From NCBI RefSeq assembly GCF_025210605.1, contig NZ_JAOARI010000028.1:1-64000 (forward strand): 64,000 nucleotides of DNA, given 5' to 3'. The notes under the pieces were generated by a model. That model was not told the origin of the DNA. It saw only the letters and a list, made by a program, of their open reading frames with translations, and ran no database searches. The DNA comes from Halodesulfovibrio sp. Its GTDB lineage: Bacteria; Desulfobacterota; Desulfovibrionia; Desulfovibrionales; Desulfovibrionaceae. Numbering within the stretch: the first letter of the stretch is position 1; each line of letters starts with the position of its first letter. Below are positions 7,716 to 17,455 of this stretch, in pieces. Made by a program: the position numbers and the translations under genes.

Positions 7716-9260
7716 ATGTCTGGTTGCAAAAGAAACGGAGCAGCAGCCAGCGGTAAGACAGCTCACATCGCAATCGATCCGGTAACCCGAATCGAAGGTC
7801 ACTTGAAAGCTGATGTTACCGTTGAGAACGGCAAAGTCGTGGACGCAAAGCTTTCCGGCGGTATGTACCGCGGATTCGAGCAGATTCTTCGTAATCGCGA
7901 TCCTCGTGACTCTTCACAGATCGTTCAGCGTATCTGTGGTGTATGTCCTGTAGCACACGCTACTGCTTCTGTTATGGCTCAGGATGCAGCATTTGGTGTT
8001 AAAGTAACTAACAATGCCCGCATTACCCGTAACCTCATTCTTGGTGCTAACTACCTGCAGTCTCATATCCTGCATTTCTACCACTTAGCAGCTCAGGACT
8101 TTGTACAGGGTCCTGATAGCGCACCATTTGTACCTCGCTACCAAAAGTCAGACCTTCTTGAAGATCGTAGCAAAGAACTGAAAGCTGTTAACGCAGCAGC
8201 AGTCGATCAGTACATTGAAGCTCTCGACGTGCGCGCAATCTGTCACGAGATGGTTGCTATCTGGGGCGGTAAAATGCCTCACGTACAGGGTATTGTTGCC
8301 GGTGGTGCAGCTGAAATGCCTAGCAAAGAACGTATCATTGAATACGCTGCCCGCTTACAGAAGGTACGTGACTTTGTTACTAATAAATATCTCCCAACCG
8401 TTTACACCGTTGGTTCCGTATACCCTGACCTCTTTAAAGTAGGACAAGGACACAAAGCATGTATCGCATATGGCGTATTCCCGCTTGATGATGCTCACTC
8501 CAAGTTCATGATGAAGAGCGGTGTATACTACGATGGTAAGGATCATAAATTTGATCCTTCCAAAATCCATGAAGATGTAAAATACTCATGGTTTGATGAT
8601 TCTACATCTGGTCTTCACTACTCTGAAGGTAAAACTGTTCCTGACCCTCATAAAGAAGGTGCATACAGTTTTGTTAAAGCTCCTCGCTACAACGGCGTTG
8701 CTTGTGAGGTTGGTCCTCTCGCACGTATGTGGGTTGATAACCCTCCTCTCTCACCTGTAGGTCAGAAAATGCTGAAAGAGAAATTCGGCTTGGATGCAAA
8801 ACGCTTCCGTGACCTTGGTGAAGATGCAGCATTCTCCCTTATGGGTCGTCACGTAGCGCGTGCTGAAGAAACTTGGTACCTGCTTGACTTCATTGATGCA
8901 TGGCTCAAAGAAGTTAAACCGGACGAAGAAACCTTCACCGCATTTGAAATTCCTGAGTCTGCTGAAGGTACTGGCTTCACAGAAGCACCTCGCGGTGCTC
9001 TGCTCCACTACCTTGACGTTAAAGACAGCACAATCAACAACTACCAGATTGTTTCTGCAACTCTTTGGAACTGTAACCCTCGCGATGACAAGGGGGTACG
9101 CGGTCCTGTAGAAGAAGCACTCATTGGTATTCCAGTACCGGATGTTGATAACCCAGTAAACGTGGCGCGTCTCATTCGTGCCTTCGATCCATGACTGGGC
9201 TGTGCCGTTCACGTGATGAACGCAGAGACCGGTAAAGTTTCCGTAGTTGAGTTCGAATAA
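7716..9260 (+). CDS. hysA: Periplasmic [NiFeSe] hydrogenase large subunit, selenoprotein
   Basis: The frame reads through a TGA at 9192-9194, giving 514 residues with selenocysteine at 493. The C-terminal motif is DPULGCAVH, with U493 and C496 as two nickel ligands; the N-terminal pair is C74 and C77 in RICGVCP. A conventional translation stops at 9194 and would lose these ligands. After H499 a 15-residue tail (VMNAETGKVSVVEFE) would be removed by a maturation protease. It catalyses reversible H2 oxidation in the periplasm, probably passing electrons to cytochromes c3. The ATG has a TAAGGAGG site 40 bases after hysB. The family assignment and Sec are well established for Desulfovibrio HysA. 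Confidence 0.96.
9192..9230 (+). promoter_or_regulatory. Sec UGA codon and putative bacterial SECIS hairpin
   Basis: Directly after the TGA, GTTCA (9207-9211) and TGAAC (9217-9221) form the tip of a hairpin with loop CGTGA. The loop lies 17 bases after the UGA, within the range of bacterial SECIS elements bound by SelB, and includes a GU as those loops do. Pairing lower in the stem is weak. Confidence 0.65.
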
Positions 9261-9284
9261 AACTCGCTTCTGAAATTGCCTAAT

Positions 9285-9313
9285 AAAAGAGGAACCGTTT
9301 GGTTCCTCTTTTT
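9285..9313 (+). terminator. Terminator after hysA
   Basis: AAAAGAGGAACC pairs with GGTTCCTCTTTT around GTTT. It sits 24 bases after the true hysA stop codon at 9258-9260, further support for readthrough of the TGA. Confidence 0.9.
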
Positions 9314-9792
9314 GTTAGATCGCATTTTATAGCACCCAGAAAAAGCACTTACCAAACCAAGTACGGATTACGGTCTACCGCAGGCAATGTATGCTTTCAC
9401 AACGCTGCTAAGAGCTTCAAACCGAAAAGACTGAGCGTGCTGGCTTCCATAAAAAAAAGAGGCAGAAGACCTCTCCCATATCCAGCGGCTTATCATTAAA
9501 TAAATCGATTGCCATCCAGCTCATTTCTGTACAAAATCGGTTTCAAAACTAGAGTGCAATTCTACATTATATATGCAGGGATGCTAGGCAGCCTTTTCTT
9601 ATTTAATGATAAGGAAAAAAATAATGAAAATTTGTAGGGCGCTATCGAATTTTTATCTGATAGCGCGGAACAAATATAAAAATCTAGCAACACAAATTTT
9701 GCAACCTAGCCCGTGCTCATATACACAAAATTTTCACGATACATATTCCATTACTTTTTTATTCGGCAAAAGCATTGCTTAAAGGACAGATC
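9314..9792 (+). other. Intergenic region with repeated element, copy A
   Basis: The gap holds no credible gene. It contains the 33-base motif at 9566-9598 shared with 56086-56118 and, 50 bases later, the hairpin GCGCTATC...GATAGCGC at 9639-9666. The first 250 bases show nothing recognisable. Confidence 0.5.
9566..9666 (+). repeat. Noncoding repeated element, copy A
   Basis: The 33-base core (ATTATATATGCAGGGATGCT, then AGGCAGCCTTTTC) is identical at 29 of 33 positions to copy B at 56086. A hairpin follows in both. It lies about 195 bases before the maturation protease gene. Whether it acts as DNA or RNA is unknown. Confidence 0.6.
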
Positions 9793-10266
9793 ATGGAAAA
9801 ACTTTTAGTGCTCGGTATTGGCAATACTCTCCTCACAGACGATGGCGTCGGTGTTCATGCAGCAGAAATTCTCTGGAAAGAGGAATGGCCGGAAAACGTT
9901 ACCGTTATGGAGGCAGGAACCTTTACGCAAGACATATACGCTTTTTTTCAAGGCTATGACAGACTTCTGGTTTTAGATGTTATTCATGCAGAACACGAGC
10001 CCGGCACTATCTACGAGCTTACAGAAGACGACATTCGCTCTAACGAAAAGCAGCGTGTTTCTATCCATGACATTGACATGCTTGATTCTTTGCAGATGTG
10101 TGAACTGCGTTGCGGAACACGTCCTAAAATGGAAATTATCGGCATGCAACCTCACGACATTACGACATGGAACATTGGTCTTTCCGAAGCCTGCCAAGCT
10201 AAGTTTGATTCCTATGTCGCTCATGTGCGTAAGCGTATTAAAGAAATAATTGAGGAAATGAATTAG
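9793..10266 (+). CDS. Hydrogenase maturation protease (likely for HysA)
   Basis: A 157-residue member of the HybD/HycI endopeptidase family. It opens MEKLLVLGIGNTLLTDDGVG, with the GIGNTLLTDDGVGVH signature including the metal-binding aspartate or glutamate pair, and has a central DVIHAEHEPGTIYEL. These enzymes bind the nickel site and cut the large subunit after the His of the C-terminal motif. Its place directly after hysBA suggests HysA as substrate, though Sec in place of Cys may change recognition. The ATG at 9793 has AAAGGAC. The closest relative in the window is the protease at 13357. Confidence 0.9.
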   Translation: MEKLLVLGIGNTLLTDDGVGVHAAEILWKEEWPENVTVMEAGTFTQDIYAFFQGYDRLLVLDVIHAEHEPGTIYELTEDDIRSNEKQRVSIHDIDMLDSLQMCELRCGTRPKMEIIGMQPHDITTWNIGLSEACQAKFDSYVAHVRKRIKEIIEEMN

Positions 10267-10571
10267 CCATTCCACTCCCCTCGAATCACCCAGCTGACAT
10301 TCTCACCTCAGCTTTGAATTTTTCATTACAATTCTCATCAGCCCCCTCTTGGGGGCTTTTTTTTGCTCCCTTCAGAATGACACCTTGCAAAATATAATAA
10401 GAATCACGGCATGATATTTTATTTTTCTATTATGAAAGAAAAACCAATTATGCTATGGTGATGCCAATTATTCCAGTTGACTTCGTTAGAATGTGTACAC
10501 GTAAGTATGAAGCCAACAACGTCTGGTGTAGCACCAAAGTGCAAACCGTTTCCTTCCTATAAGGAGGTTGT
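10267..10571 (+). other. Intergenic region before hynB
   Basis: This 305-base gap holds the terminator at 10340-10364 and the hynB leader. TTGACT near 10478 lacks a good -10 at the right distance, so no promoter is called. Confidence 0.4.
10340..10364 (+). terminator. Terminator after the maturation protease gene
   Basis: AGCCCCC pairs with GGGGGCT around TCTT, followed by a long T-run. Confidence 0.9.
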
Positions 10572-11525
10572 ATGAAAATTTCTATAGGTCTCGGCAAAGA
10601 AGATGTCGTTGAAAGACTAGAGAAAAAAGGGGTTTCCCGCCGTCAGTTCCTTAAGTACTGTACTGCTGCTGCGGTTTCCCTCGGAATGGCTCCAGGATTC
10701 GGCGCAAAAATTGCCGAAGCTGTCACCTCTAAACTTCGTCCTTCTGTTGTGTATTTGCATTGTGCAGAATGTACCGGCTGTACCGAAGCTCTCCTTCGGG
10801 CACACGAGCCGTACATTCAAGAAATTCTATTTGATACCATTTCATTAGATTACGATGAAACCATTATGGCAGCCGCTGGCGATGCTGCTGAAAAAGCACT
10901 TGAGCAGGCTGTTAACAATCCTAATGGGTTTATCCTTGCTGTTGAAGGCGGTATTCCTACCAAAGATGGCGGTGTGTATGGCAAGGTTGCCGGACATACC
11001 ATGCTGGATATGGTAACTAAAATTGCTCCGAAAGCTAAAGCGCTTATCAACCACGGCACCTGTGCCTGCTTTGGTGGCGTTCAGGCTGCTGCTCCTAACC
11101 CTACAGGTGCCAAAGGTGTCAACGACGTTCTTCAAGATCAAAAGATTGTCGGCATCAATGTTCCGGGTTGTCCTCCTAACCCATACAACTTTGTGCACAC
11201 CATTCTCTTCTACCTGACAAAACACCAAGCACCTGAGCTTGATGACCTGCAAAGACCAATTCCTTTCTTTGGAACTACTGTGCATGACCAATGTGAGCGG
11301 TTACCACACTTTGAGGCAGGAGAATTTGCTCCTTCCTTCGATTCTGAAGAAGCACGCAAAGGCTGGTGCCTGTATGAACTGGGATGTAAGGGACCAGACA
11401 CATACAACAACTGCCCTAAAATTAAGTTCAATCAGGTAAGCTGGCCTGTCGAAGCAGGTCATCCGTGTATCGGCTGCTCTGAACCTGACTTCTGGGACGA
11501 AATGACCCCGTTCTACGAAAATTAG
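10572..11525 (+). CDS. hynB: Periplasmic [NiFe] hydrogenase small subunit
   Basis: A 317-residue subunit with a longer Tat leader than HysB; the twin arginines are R23-R24 in SRRQFLKYC. The CAECTGC motif begins the proximal cluster. Toward the C-terminus C281, P292, C299 and C302 (SWPV then PCIGC) match the [3Fe-4S] medial cluster of standard Desulfovibrio [NiFe] enzymes, in contrast to C293 of HysB. The ATG is preceded by ATAAGGAGG. It forms an operon with hynA 38 bases downstream. It would carry electrons between the buried active site and periplasmic cytochromes c. Confidence 0.96.
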   Translation: MKISIGLGKEDVVERLEKKGVSRRQFLKYCTAAAVSLGMAPGFGAKIAEAVTSKLRPSVVYLHCAECTGCTEALLRAHEPYIQEILFDTISLDYDETIMAAAGDAAEKALEQAVNNPNGFILAVEGGIPTKDGGVYGKVAGHTMLDMVTKIAPKAKALINHGTCACFGGVQAAAPNPTGAKGVNDVLQDQKIVGINVPGCPPNPYNFVHTILFYLTKHQAPELDDLQRPIPFFGTTVHDQCERLPHFEAGEFAPSFDSEEARKGWCLYELGCKGPDTYNNCPKIKFNQVSWPVEAGHPCIGCSEPDFWDEMTPFYEN

Positions 11526-11563
11526 CAGCTTGAACCGATAGCTTATTCCAAGGAGCAAGATAC

Positions 11564-13252
11564 ATGAAAAGCAATTCCTCTGGATTCCCTGTTACCCCTC
11601 AGGGCAACAAGAACGGCAGAGTTGTTGTCGACCCAGTTTCACGAATCGAAGGTCACCTTCGAGTCGAGGTTGAACTTAAAGATGGTAAAATTGCCAACGC
11701 ATGGAGTTCCTCGACTCTTTTCCGTGGTCTTGAAATAATTCTTCAAGGTCGCAAACCAGAAGATGCCCAGCACTTTACTCAGCGTTCTTGTGGTGTTTGT
11801 ACATACGTACATGGACTCGCCTCAACCCGCGCTGCTGAAGATGCCTGCAACGTAACTATCCCAGAAAATGCAACTCTCATCCGTAACCTCGTTATGGCAT
11901 GTCAGTACATGCATGACCACCTTGTACACTTCTACCATCTCTGTGGGTTAGACTGGATTGATGTTGCAGGTGCGCTGAAAGCAGATCCTAAAAAAGCTGC
12001 TTCCATTGCCAACTCCATTTCTCCACGTGAAACCAAAGCAGAAGATCTTAAAGCTGTTCAGGCTACACTGAAAAAATTTGTAGACAGCGGACAGCTTGGA
12101 CCATTCACTAATGCATACTTCCTGAACGGTCACGAAGGGTACTACTTAAGCCCTGAATTAAACCTCATTGGCACTGCACATTACCTTGAAGCACTGCGTA
12201 TGCAGCTTCTCCCTGCACGCGCCATGGCAATATTCGGCGGCAAAAACCCTCACCCTCAGTTCATGCAGGTTGGTGGTGTTACTTGTTACAATGCGCTGAA
12301 AAAAGAGAACCTCAAGCAATTCCGCGACTTGGTCATGCAGACCAAGAACTTCATCGATCAGGTATACATTCCTGACCTCATTGCCATTGCTGGACAGTAC
12401 AAAGACTGGACACAATACGGCGGTTGCACCAACTTCCTTACATTTGGTGAATTCCCAACCAAAGGGCAGGAACTGGACTCCCGCTACTTCCCTGCTGGTA
12501 TTGTTATGGATCGTAAATTTGATGATGTTCAAAAGTTCGATCCAAGCAAAATTGCAGAGCACGTTCGCTACAGCTGGTACAAAGGCGACAAAGCGCACCA
12601 CCCTTACGATGGTGTAACTGATCCTAAATACACTGACATGTTCGGTGAAGATCGTTACTCATGGATGAAAGCACCACGCTACGAAGACAAAGCAATGGAA
12701 ACCGGTCCACTTGCTCAGGTTCTTGTTGCATACGCTAACGGACATCCAAAAGTTAAGCCGCTTGTTGACCACGTTATCAACACACTCGGTATCAAAGTCG
12801 AAAATCTGTATTCAACACTTGGTCGTATTGCAGCACGCGGTATTGAAACTGCTGTTGTTGCCGAGCACTGCGTTGATATGCTCAATCAGTTGGAAGGCAA
12901 CCTTGCAGCTGGCAAAAACCAGATTATCGAAAACATCGATATGGTTGATAAAGCAGAAGGCGTTGGCTTTGTTAACGCACCACGCGGTGGTCTCTCTCAC
13001 TGGCTTAAAGTTAAAGACAAGAAAATTGAAAACTTCCAGCTTGTTGTTCCATCCACATGGAACCTCGGACCTCGCTGTGCCAACGACTTGTTATCTCCAG
13101 TAGAAGAAGCACTCGTTGGAACTCCTGTAGCAGATGCAGAACGCCCTGTTGAAATCTTAAGAACAGTGCACTCCTTTGACCCATGTATTGCTTGTGGTGT
13201 TCACGTAATTGACGGTAACACAAACAAAGTACATAAGTTCCAAATTAGATAA
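11564..13252 (+). CDS. hynA: Periplasmic [NiFe] hydrogenase large subunit
   Basis: A 562-residue catalytic subunit. The nickel ligands are C76 and C79 (RSCGVC) and C541 and C544 in DPCIACGVH; the first of the latter pair is selenocysteine in HysA. Maturation would cut after H547 and release a 15-residue tail. It has no signal of its own and travels with HynB through Tat. The start follows CAAGGAG. It catalyses H2 uptake or evolution in the periplasm. Full length, without visible defects. Confidence 0.97.
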   Translation: MKSNSSGFPVTPQGNKNGRVVVDPVSRIEGHLRVEVELKDGKIANAWSSSTLFRGLEIILQGRKPEDAQHFTQRSCGVCTYVHGLASTRAAEDACNVTIPENATLIRNLVMACQYMHDHLVHFYHLCGLDWIDVAGALKADPKKAASIANSISPRETKAEDLKAVQATLKKFVDSGQLGPFTNAYFLNGHEGYYLSPELNLIGTAHYLEALRMQLLPARAMAIFGGKNPHPQFMQVGGVTCYNALKKENLKQFRDLVMQTKNFIDQVYIPDLIAIAGQYKDWTQYGGCTNFLTFGEFPTKGQELDSRYFPAGIVMDRKFDDVQKFDPSKIAEHVRYSWYKGDKAHHPYDGVTDPKYTDMFGEDRYSWMKAPRYEDKAMETGPLAQVLVAYANGHPKVKPLVDHVINTLGIKVENLYSTLGRIAARGIETAVVAEHCVDMLNQLEGNLAAGKNQIIENIDMVDKAEGVGFVNAPRGGLSHWLKVKDKKIENFQLVVPSTWNLGPRCANDLLSPVEEALVGTPVADAERPVEILRTVHSFDPCIACGVHVIDGNTNKVHKFQIR

Positions 13253-13282
13253 CGAAGTTACTTTCTTCGACAAGTCTCCAAC

Positions 13283-13320
13283 GGTCAGAGAACCTTTAAA
13301 CAAAGGTTCTCTGACCATTT
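13283..13320 (+). terminator. Strong hairpin between hynA and hynC
   Basis: A perfect 15-pair stem (GGTCAGAGAACCTTT with AAAGGTTCTCTGACC) around AAAC. The U tract is only ATTTTC. It may terminate most hynBA transcripts, or protect their 3' end, so that the protease gene downstream is expressed at a lower level. Confidence 0.65.
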
Positions 13321-13356
13321 TCAAACGTCCTGAGCCAAGACAAAAGGAAAACACAC

Positions 13357-13845
13357 ATGACAAATCCACCTGAAATTCTTGTGCTGGGTGTAGGCAATAC
13401 CCTGTATACTGATGAAGGTCTTGGCGTTCGCGCTGTTGAGCAACTAATCGATTCCTATAATTTTTCAGATAACGTTACCTTATTTGACGGTGGAACATTA
13501 GGCATGAAGCTGATGGATCACATTGTTAAATATGATAAGTTAATTGTTGTTGATGCCGTGCTGTGCGGTGATGAAGCAGGTTCAATTTATCGTCTGGTTG
13601 GTGAAGATTTAAGAAAAAGTCTTGGCTTCAACAACTCGATGCACCAAACCGATTTAGTCGACACACTCATTTTTTGTGAATTAATAGGCAACAGACCTGA
13701 TACCGTGGTTATCGGGATGGAACCTAACGACTATGAAACAATGAATATAAATCTCTCATCAGAAGTAGCTTGCAAACTCGATTCAATGTGTGACATTGTA
13801 CTTCAGGAAATTACTGAATCCGGCGGCGAATTTTTTACAAAATAG
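13357..13845 (+). CDS. hynC: Hydrogenase maturation protease (likely for HynA)
   Basis: A 162-residue HybD-family endopeptidase with EILVLGVGNTLYTDEGLGVR at the N-terminus and DAVLCGDEAGSIYRL in the middle. It would remove the 15-residue HynA tail once nickel is inserted. It follows hynA across a strong hairpin and precedes hypC, as in the hynABC arrangement known from Desulfovibrio. The ATG has AAAGGAA upstream. The symbol is based on position; the split of substrates between this protein and the one at 9793 is inferred. Confidence 0.88.
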   Translation: MTNPPEILVLGVGNTLYTDEGLGVRAVEQLIDSYNFSDNVTLFDGGTLGMKLMDHIVKYDKLIVVDAVLCGDEAGSIYRLVGEDLRKSLGFNNSMHQTDLVDTLIFCELIGNRPDTVVIGMEPNDYETMNINLSSEVACKLDSMCDIVLQEITESGGEFFTK

Positions 13846-13903
13846 CCTGCCGGAATATATATTTTGACGAATCATCAGCATTACGCTGTTCCTAGGAGTG
13901 CTT

Positions 13904-14155
13904 ATGTGTCTTGCAATTCCTGCTGAAGTTGTAGAAATTCAGTCTGATACCATGGCAAAATGTCGTGTGGGGCAAAGTGAAACGTACATTGATGCCTCAA
14001 CTATGCTTTTAGAAAGTCCTGCCGAAATTGGCGACTTTGTGATTGTTCACGCCGGGTTCGCGCTGCGTAAACTCGATTTTGATGAAGCACAGGAGACACT
14101 GCGCCTACTCAGGCAGATGGCAGGAATTAATGAAGATACACCGGGTGCTTTTTAA
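13904..14155 (+). CDS. hypC: Hydrogenase assembly chaperone HypC
   Basis: An 83-residue HypC/HupF/HybG protein. The ATG at 13904 gives the diagnostic N-terminus MCLAIPAEV, where the cysteine after Met is essential for binding iron-cyanide precursor and the immature large subunit. A GTG two codons upstream would bury that cysteine. The ribosome site is TAGGAG. HypC carries Fe(CN)2CO from HypD to the hydrogenase. The other hyp genes are not in this window. Confidence 0.95.
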   Translation: MCLAIPAEVVEIQSDTMAKCRVGQSETYIDASTMLLESPAEIGDFVIVHAGFALRKLDFDEAQETLRLLRQMAGINEDTPGAF

Positions 14156-14177
14156 TCTGTACGTTGTATAGCTTTCA

Positions 14178-14214
14178 AAAGTCTCCTGTAGAATTACTGC
14201 AGGAGACTTTTTTC
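14178..14214 (+). terminator. Terminator after hypC
   Basis: AAAGTCTCCTGTAG pairs with CTGCAGGAGACTTT (one G-T), followed by a T-run. It closes the hydrogenase island. Confidence 0.9.
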
Positions 14215-14329
14215 TTTTGACAAAAAAGTGATTTTTCTTCATCACAGCTGTGATCTTGACTTTAGCAAGCATTTAAATCAATTTAACTGACTTATTTCAG
14301 TAATGTTACTTCCGGAGGAAGAGATTCCC

Positions 14330-17143
14330 ATGAGCGACTACAAAAAGACGCTGCATCTCCCAAAAACTAAATTTCCTATGAAGGCTAACCTTTCCCAAAA
14401 AGAGCCAGAAATGCTCAAAGAATGGGAAAGCAAAAAAGCCTACGATGCAATGCTCGCTGCAAGCGGCGAGAACGGTGAGTACGTCCTGCACGACGGCCCT
14501 CCATATGCTAACGGTCACCTCCACCTTGGTCATGCACTGAACAAGGTTCTTAAAGATATAATTATTAAGTCTCAGAACATGCAGGGCAAAAAAGCTCAGT
14601 ACGTTCCGGGCTGGGACTGCCACGGTCTCCCAATTGAGCTTAAAGTAGAACAGCAGCTTGGTGATAAGAAAAAAACTATTCCTGAGCACGTGTTCCGTAA
14701 AGTATGTCGCGAATACGCAGAAAAATTTGTAGGCATTCAGCGTAAAGAATTTAAACGCCTTGGTGTGCTTGGTGAGTGGGAAAACCCGTACCTTACCATG
14801 CATCCTTCTTACGAAGCAGCAACTGCACGCGAACTGGGTCGTTTCATGGAAAACGGTTCTGTAGCACGCAGCAAAAAGCCAATTTACTGGTGTGCTTCTT
14901 GTAAGACAGCTCTCGCTGAAGCAGAAGTTGAATACGACGATCACGTATCCCCTTCTATTTATGTTCGCTTCCCTATGAACGACGCACGCGTTAAAGAAGC
15001 GTTCCCTCAGGCTGACCCTGCAAAAACCTATGCAATTATCTGGACAACCACTCCATGGACAATTCCAGATAACATGGCAATTGCGGTTCACCCAGAGCTT
15101 GAATACAGCCTTGTTGCTGTTAATGGTGACTTTTACCTTCTCGCTTCTGCACTTGTAGAAGACAACGCAGAAACTTTTGGCTGGGAAGATTACTCTGTAG
15201 TCGGCACCACCACTGGTGACAAACTTGAAGGCATTGTTGCAAAGCACCCTATTTATGATCGTGAATCTCCAATTTGCCTTGGCGATCACGTTACTACAGA
15301 ATCCGGTACTGGTTGTGTTCACACCGCACCGGGACATGGTCGCGAAGACTTTGAAGTAGGTCAGAAATACGGGCTTGAAATCTACTCTCCAATGGACGAC
15401 GAAGCTCGTTTCCTTGATTCCGTAGAGTTCTTTGCTGGTCTTACCATTACCGAAGCAAACCCTAAGGTAATTGAAAAACTTGAAGAAGTTGGTAATCTTT
15501 TAGCACAAGCGAAAGTAAAACACTCTTACCCGCACTGCTGGAGATGTAAAAAGCCTGTTATCTTCCGTGCGACCACACAGTGGTTCATCACAATGGAAGC
15601 TAACGATCTTCGCAAGCGCTCTCTTGATGCTATCCGTAACGATGTTAAATGGATTCCATTATGGGGTGAAGAACGCATCTACAACATGGTAGAAAACCGC
15701 CCTGACTGGTGTATCTCCCGTCAGCGCATGTGGGGCGTTCCTATTATCGCGTTGCTTTGTAAAAGCTGTGATGAAGCTTGGTACGACACCGACTGGGTTA
15801 AAGGCATTGTAGATAAATTTGCTGAACACAAAACAGGTTGTGACTACTGGTTTGAAGCAGATATTGCTGATCTCGTACCAGAAGATCTTGCTTGTCCTAA
15901 GTGTGGCGGTCACCACTGGAAGCGCAGCAGAGACATTCTCGACGTATGGTTCGATTCCGGCACAAGCTTTGCCGCTGTAGTTGAGCAACGCCCTGAACTC
16001 AGCTTTCCTGCTGACATGTACCTTGAAGGTTCTGACCAGCACCGTGGTTGGTTCCACAGCTCCTTGCTGGCTTCCATGGGTACTCGTGGATGTCCTCCAT
16101 ACAAAGAAGTTCTTACTCACGGCTACGTTGTAGACGGTGAAGGTAAGAAGATGTCCAAGTCTTTGGGCAACGGCATTGAGCCAGAAGAAGTTATCAAAAA
16201 ATACGGCGCAGAAATCCTGCGCATGTGGGCTTCTTCTGTTGAATACCGTGAAGATGTTCGTATTTCTGAAGAAATTCTGAGCCGCCTTGTTGACGCATAC
16301 CGTCGTATCCGTAACACAAGCCGCTACTTGCTCGGCAACATCAGCGATCTTCCTGCTGACGAGCTTGTACCATTTGAAGAAATGGAAGCTCTCGACCGTT
16401 ATGCTGTTGACCTTGTATGCCGCGCTCATGAAAAAATTCAGACTGCATACTCTGAATACGAATTCCACAAGGTATACCATACGCTGCATAACCTGTGCAC
16501 AACCGATCTTTCTTCATTCTACTTGGATATCCTGAAAGATCGCCTATACTCTTCCGCTGCAAACAGTAAAGAGCGCCGTTCTGCACAGACTGCCATGCTG
16601 CACATTATCACCTTGCTGGTTCGCAACATGGCTCCAGTTCTCAGCTTTACTGCTGAAGAAGTGTTTAAATACATCCCTGAAGGTCTCAAACCAAACGTTG
16701 ATACTGTATTTGCACTTTCTTCTAAAGAGTTACAGCTGTTCTCCATCACTGATGAAGAGCGTGCTAACTGGGAAACATTGCTTCATGTTCGTTCTGAAAT
16801 GACAAAAGCGATTGAGCCGGTTCGTAAAGAAGGTATTGTTGGTCATCCGTTGGATACCCATATTACCCTGTACATGACTGCACCTATCGCTGAAAAGCTT
16901 GAAGCACTGAAAACAGACCTGCGTGCAAACTTCATTGTTTCTCAGCTTTCAACAGCTAAATTTGAAGATGCTCCTGCCGATGCTTTTGCATCTGAAGTTG
17001 TGGAAGGTCTCAAAATTTCAGTTGCAAAAGCTGAAGGTGAAAAATGCGAACGCTGCTGGATTTACAGCAACGAGCTTGGTTCAGATAGCGAACACCCAAC
17101 AATCTGCCCACGCTGTACCAGCGTATTGCAGACTGCAAACTAA
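14330..17143 (+). CDS. ileS: Isoleucyl-tRNA synthetase
   Basis: A 937-residue class I synthetase. The start at 14330 ([13 protein letters not shown]) lies behind GGAGGA; an in-frame TTG at 14303 is rejected. It has [15 protein letters not shown] (HIGH motif), a large editing insert, KKMSKSLGN (KMSKS motif), the anticodon domain, and a C-terminal zinc finger with CERCW and CPRC. It loads isoleucine onto tRNA-Ile in the cytoplasm. lspA follows, as in many bacteria, but a terminator-like hairpin lies between them. No T-box leader was seen. Confidence 0.97.
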   Translation: MSDYKKTLHLPKTKFPMKANLSQKEPEMLKEWESKKAYDAMLAASGENGEYVLHDGPPYANGHLHLGHALNKVLKDIIIKSQNMQGKKAQYVPGWDCHGLPIELKVEQQLGDKKKTIPEHVFRKVCREYAEKFVGIQRKEFKRLGVLGEWENPYLTMHPSYEAATARELGRFMENGSVARSKKPIYWCASCKTALAEAEVEYDDHVSPSIYVRFPMNDARVKEAFPQADPAKTYAIIWTTTPWTIPDNMAIAVHPELEYSLVAVNGDFYLLASALVEDNAETFGWEDYSVVGTTTGDKLEGIVAKHPIYDRESPICLGDHVTTESGTGCVHTAPGHGREDFEVGQKYGLEIYSPMDDEARFLDSVEFFAGLTITEANPKVIEKLEEVGNLLAQAKVKHSYPHCWRCKKPVIFRATTQWFITMEANDLRKRSLDAIRNDVKWIPLWGEERIYNMVENRPDWCISRQRMWGVPIIALLCKSCDEAWYDTDWVKGIVDKFAEHKTGCDYWFEADIADLVPEDLACPKCGGHHWKRSRDILDVWFDSGTSFAAVVEQRPELSFPADMYLEGSDQHRGWFHSSLLASMGTRGCPPYKEVLTHGYVVDGEGKKMSKSLGNGIEPEEVIKKYGAEILRMWASSVEYREDVRISEEILSRLVDAYRRIRNTSRYLLGNISDLPADELVPFEEMEALDRYAVDLVCRAHEKIQTAYSEYEFHKVYHTLHNLCTTDLSSFYLDILKDRLYSSAANSKERRSAQTAMLHIITLLVRNMAPVLSFTAEEVFKYIPEGLKPNVDTVFALSSKELQLFSITDEERANWETLLHVRSEMTKAIEPVRKEGIVGHPLDTHITLYMTAPIAEKLEALKTDLRANFIVSQLSTAKFEDAPADAFASEVVEGLKISVAKAEGEKCERCWIYSNELGSDSEHPTICPRCTSVLQTAN

Positions 17144-17455
17144 TACATAATGTTGTCTCGGGCGGCTGGAGAGCATCCTGCTGATATGATGTTCTCCAGA
17201 CCTCCCTTTACTACGATCCAGTGACCTTGATGTTACGCTGCAAGTGTCTTTAGTTGCAGCATTGGCACAGAAGCTGTGCATATTTTCTGTTTGCATCGTT
17301 CACCTTTGCTAGCAGCTGCTTGTACTGTATTGTTCATAACATTTTCAAAAAAGATCACTCTGCTCGCCTAAGACAGCAAGCCGTAATTACTAGAAAACCT
17401 GCCGGACTTGCTACGGCAGGTTCTTTTTATATATGCTTCCGCACATGGAGGTTCC
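17144..17455 (+). other. ileS-lspA spacer
   Basis: The 312-base spacer has a terminator hairpin at 17396-17428, only about 30 bases before the lspA start codon. No gene is seen in it. A promoter for lspA is not evident. Confidence 0.45.
17396..17428 (+). terminator. Terminator-like hairpin just upstream of lspA
   Basis: AACCTGCCG pairs with CGGCAGGTT around a 9-base loop, then CTTTTTAT. It may end ileS or attenuate lspA. Confidence 0.75.

Noticed and set aside
9195-9260. hysA as a pseudogene truncated by a premature TGA
   Set aside because: DPULGCAVH downstream matches known Sec-containing HysA and a terminator follows the second stop; recoding explains it better.
9299-9499. 66-codon plus-strand frame after hysA
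   Set aside because: It begins inside the terminator, has no ribosome site and an unnatural composition.
14306-15337. Long minus-strand frame opposite ileS (343 codons)
   Set aside because: Shadow of the strongly biased ileS coding sequence; Cys/Phe-rich composition typical of antisense frames.
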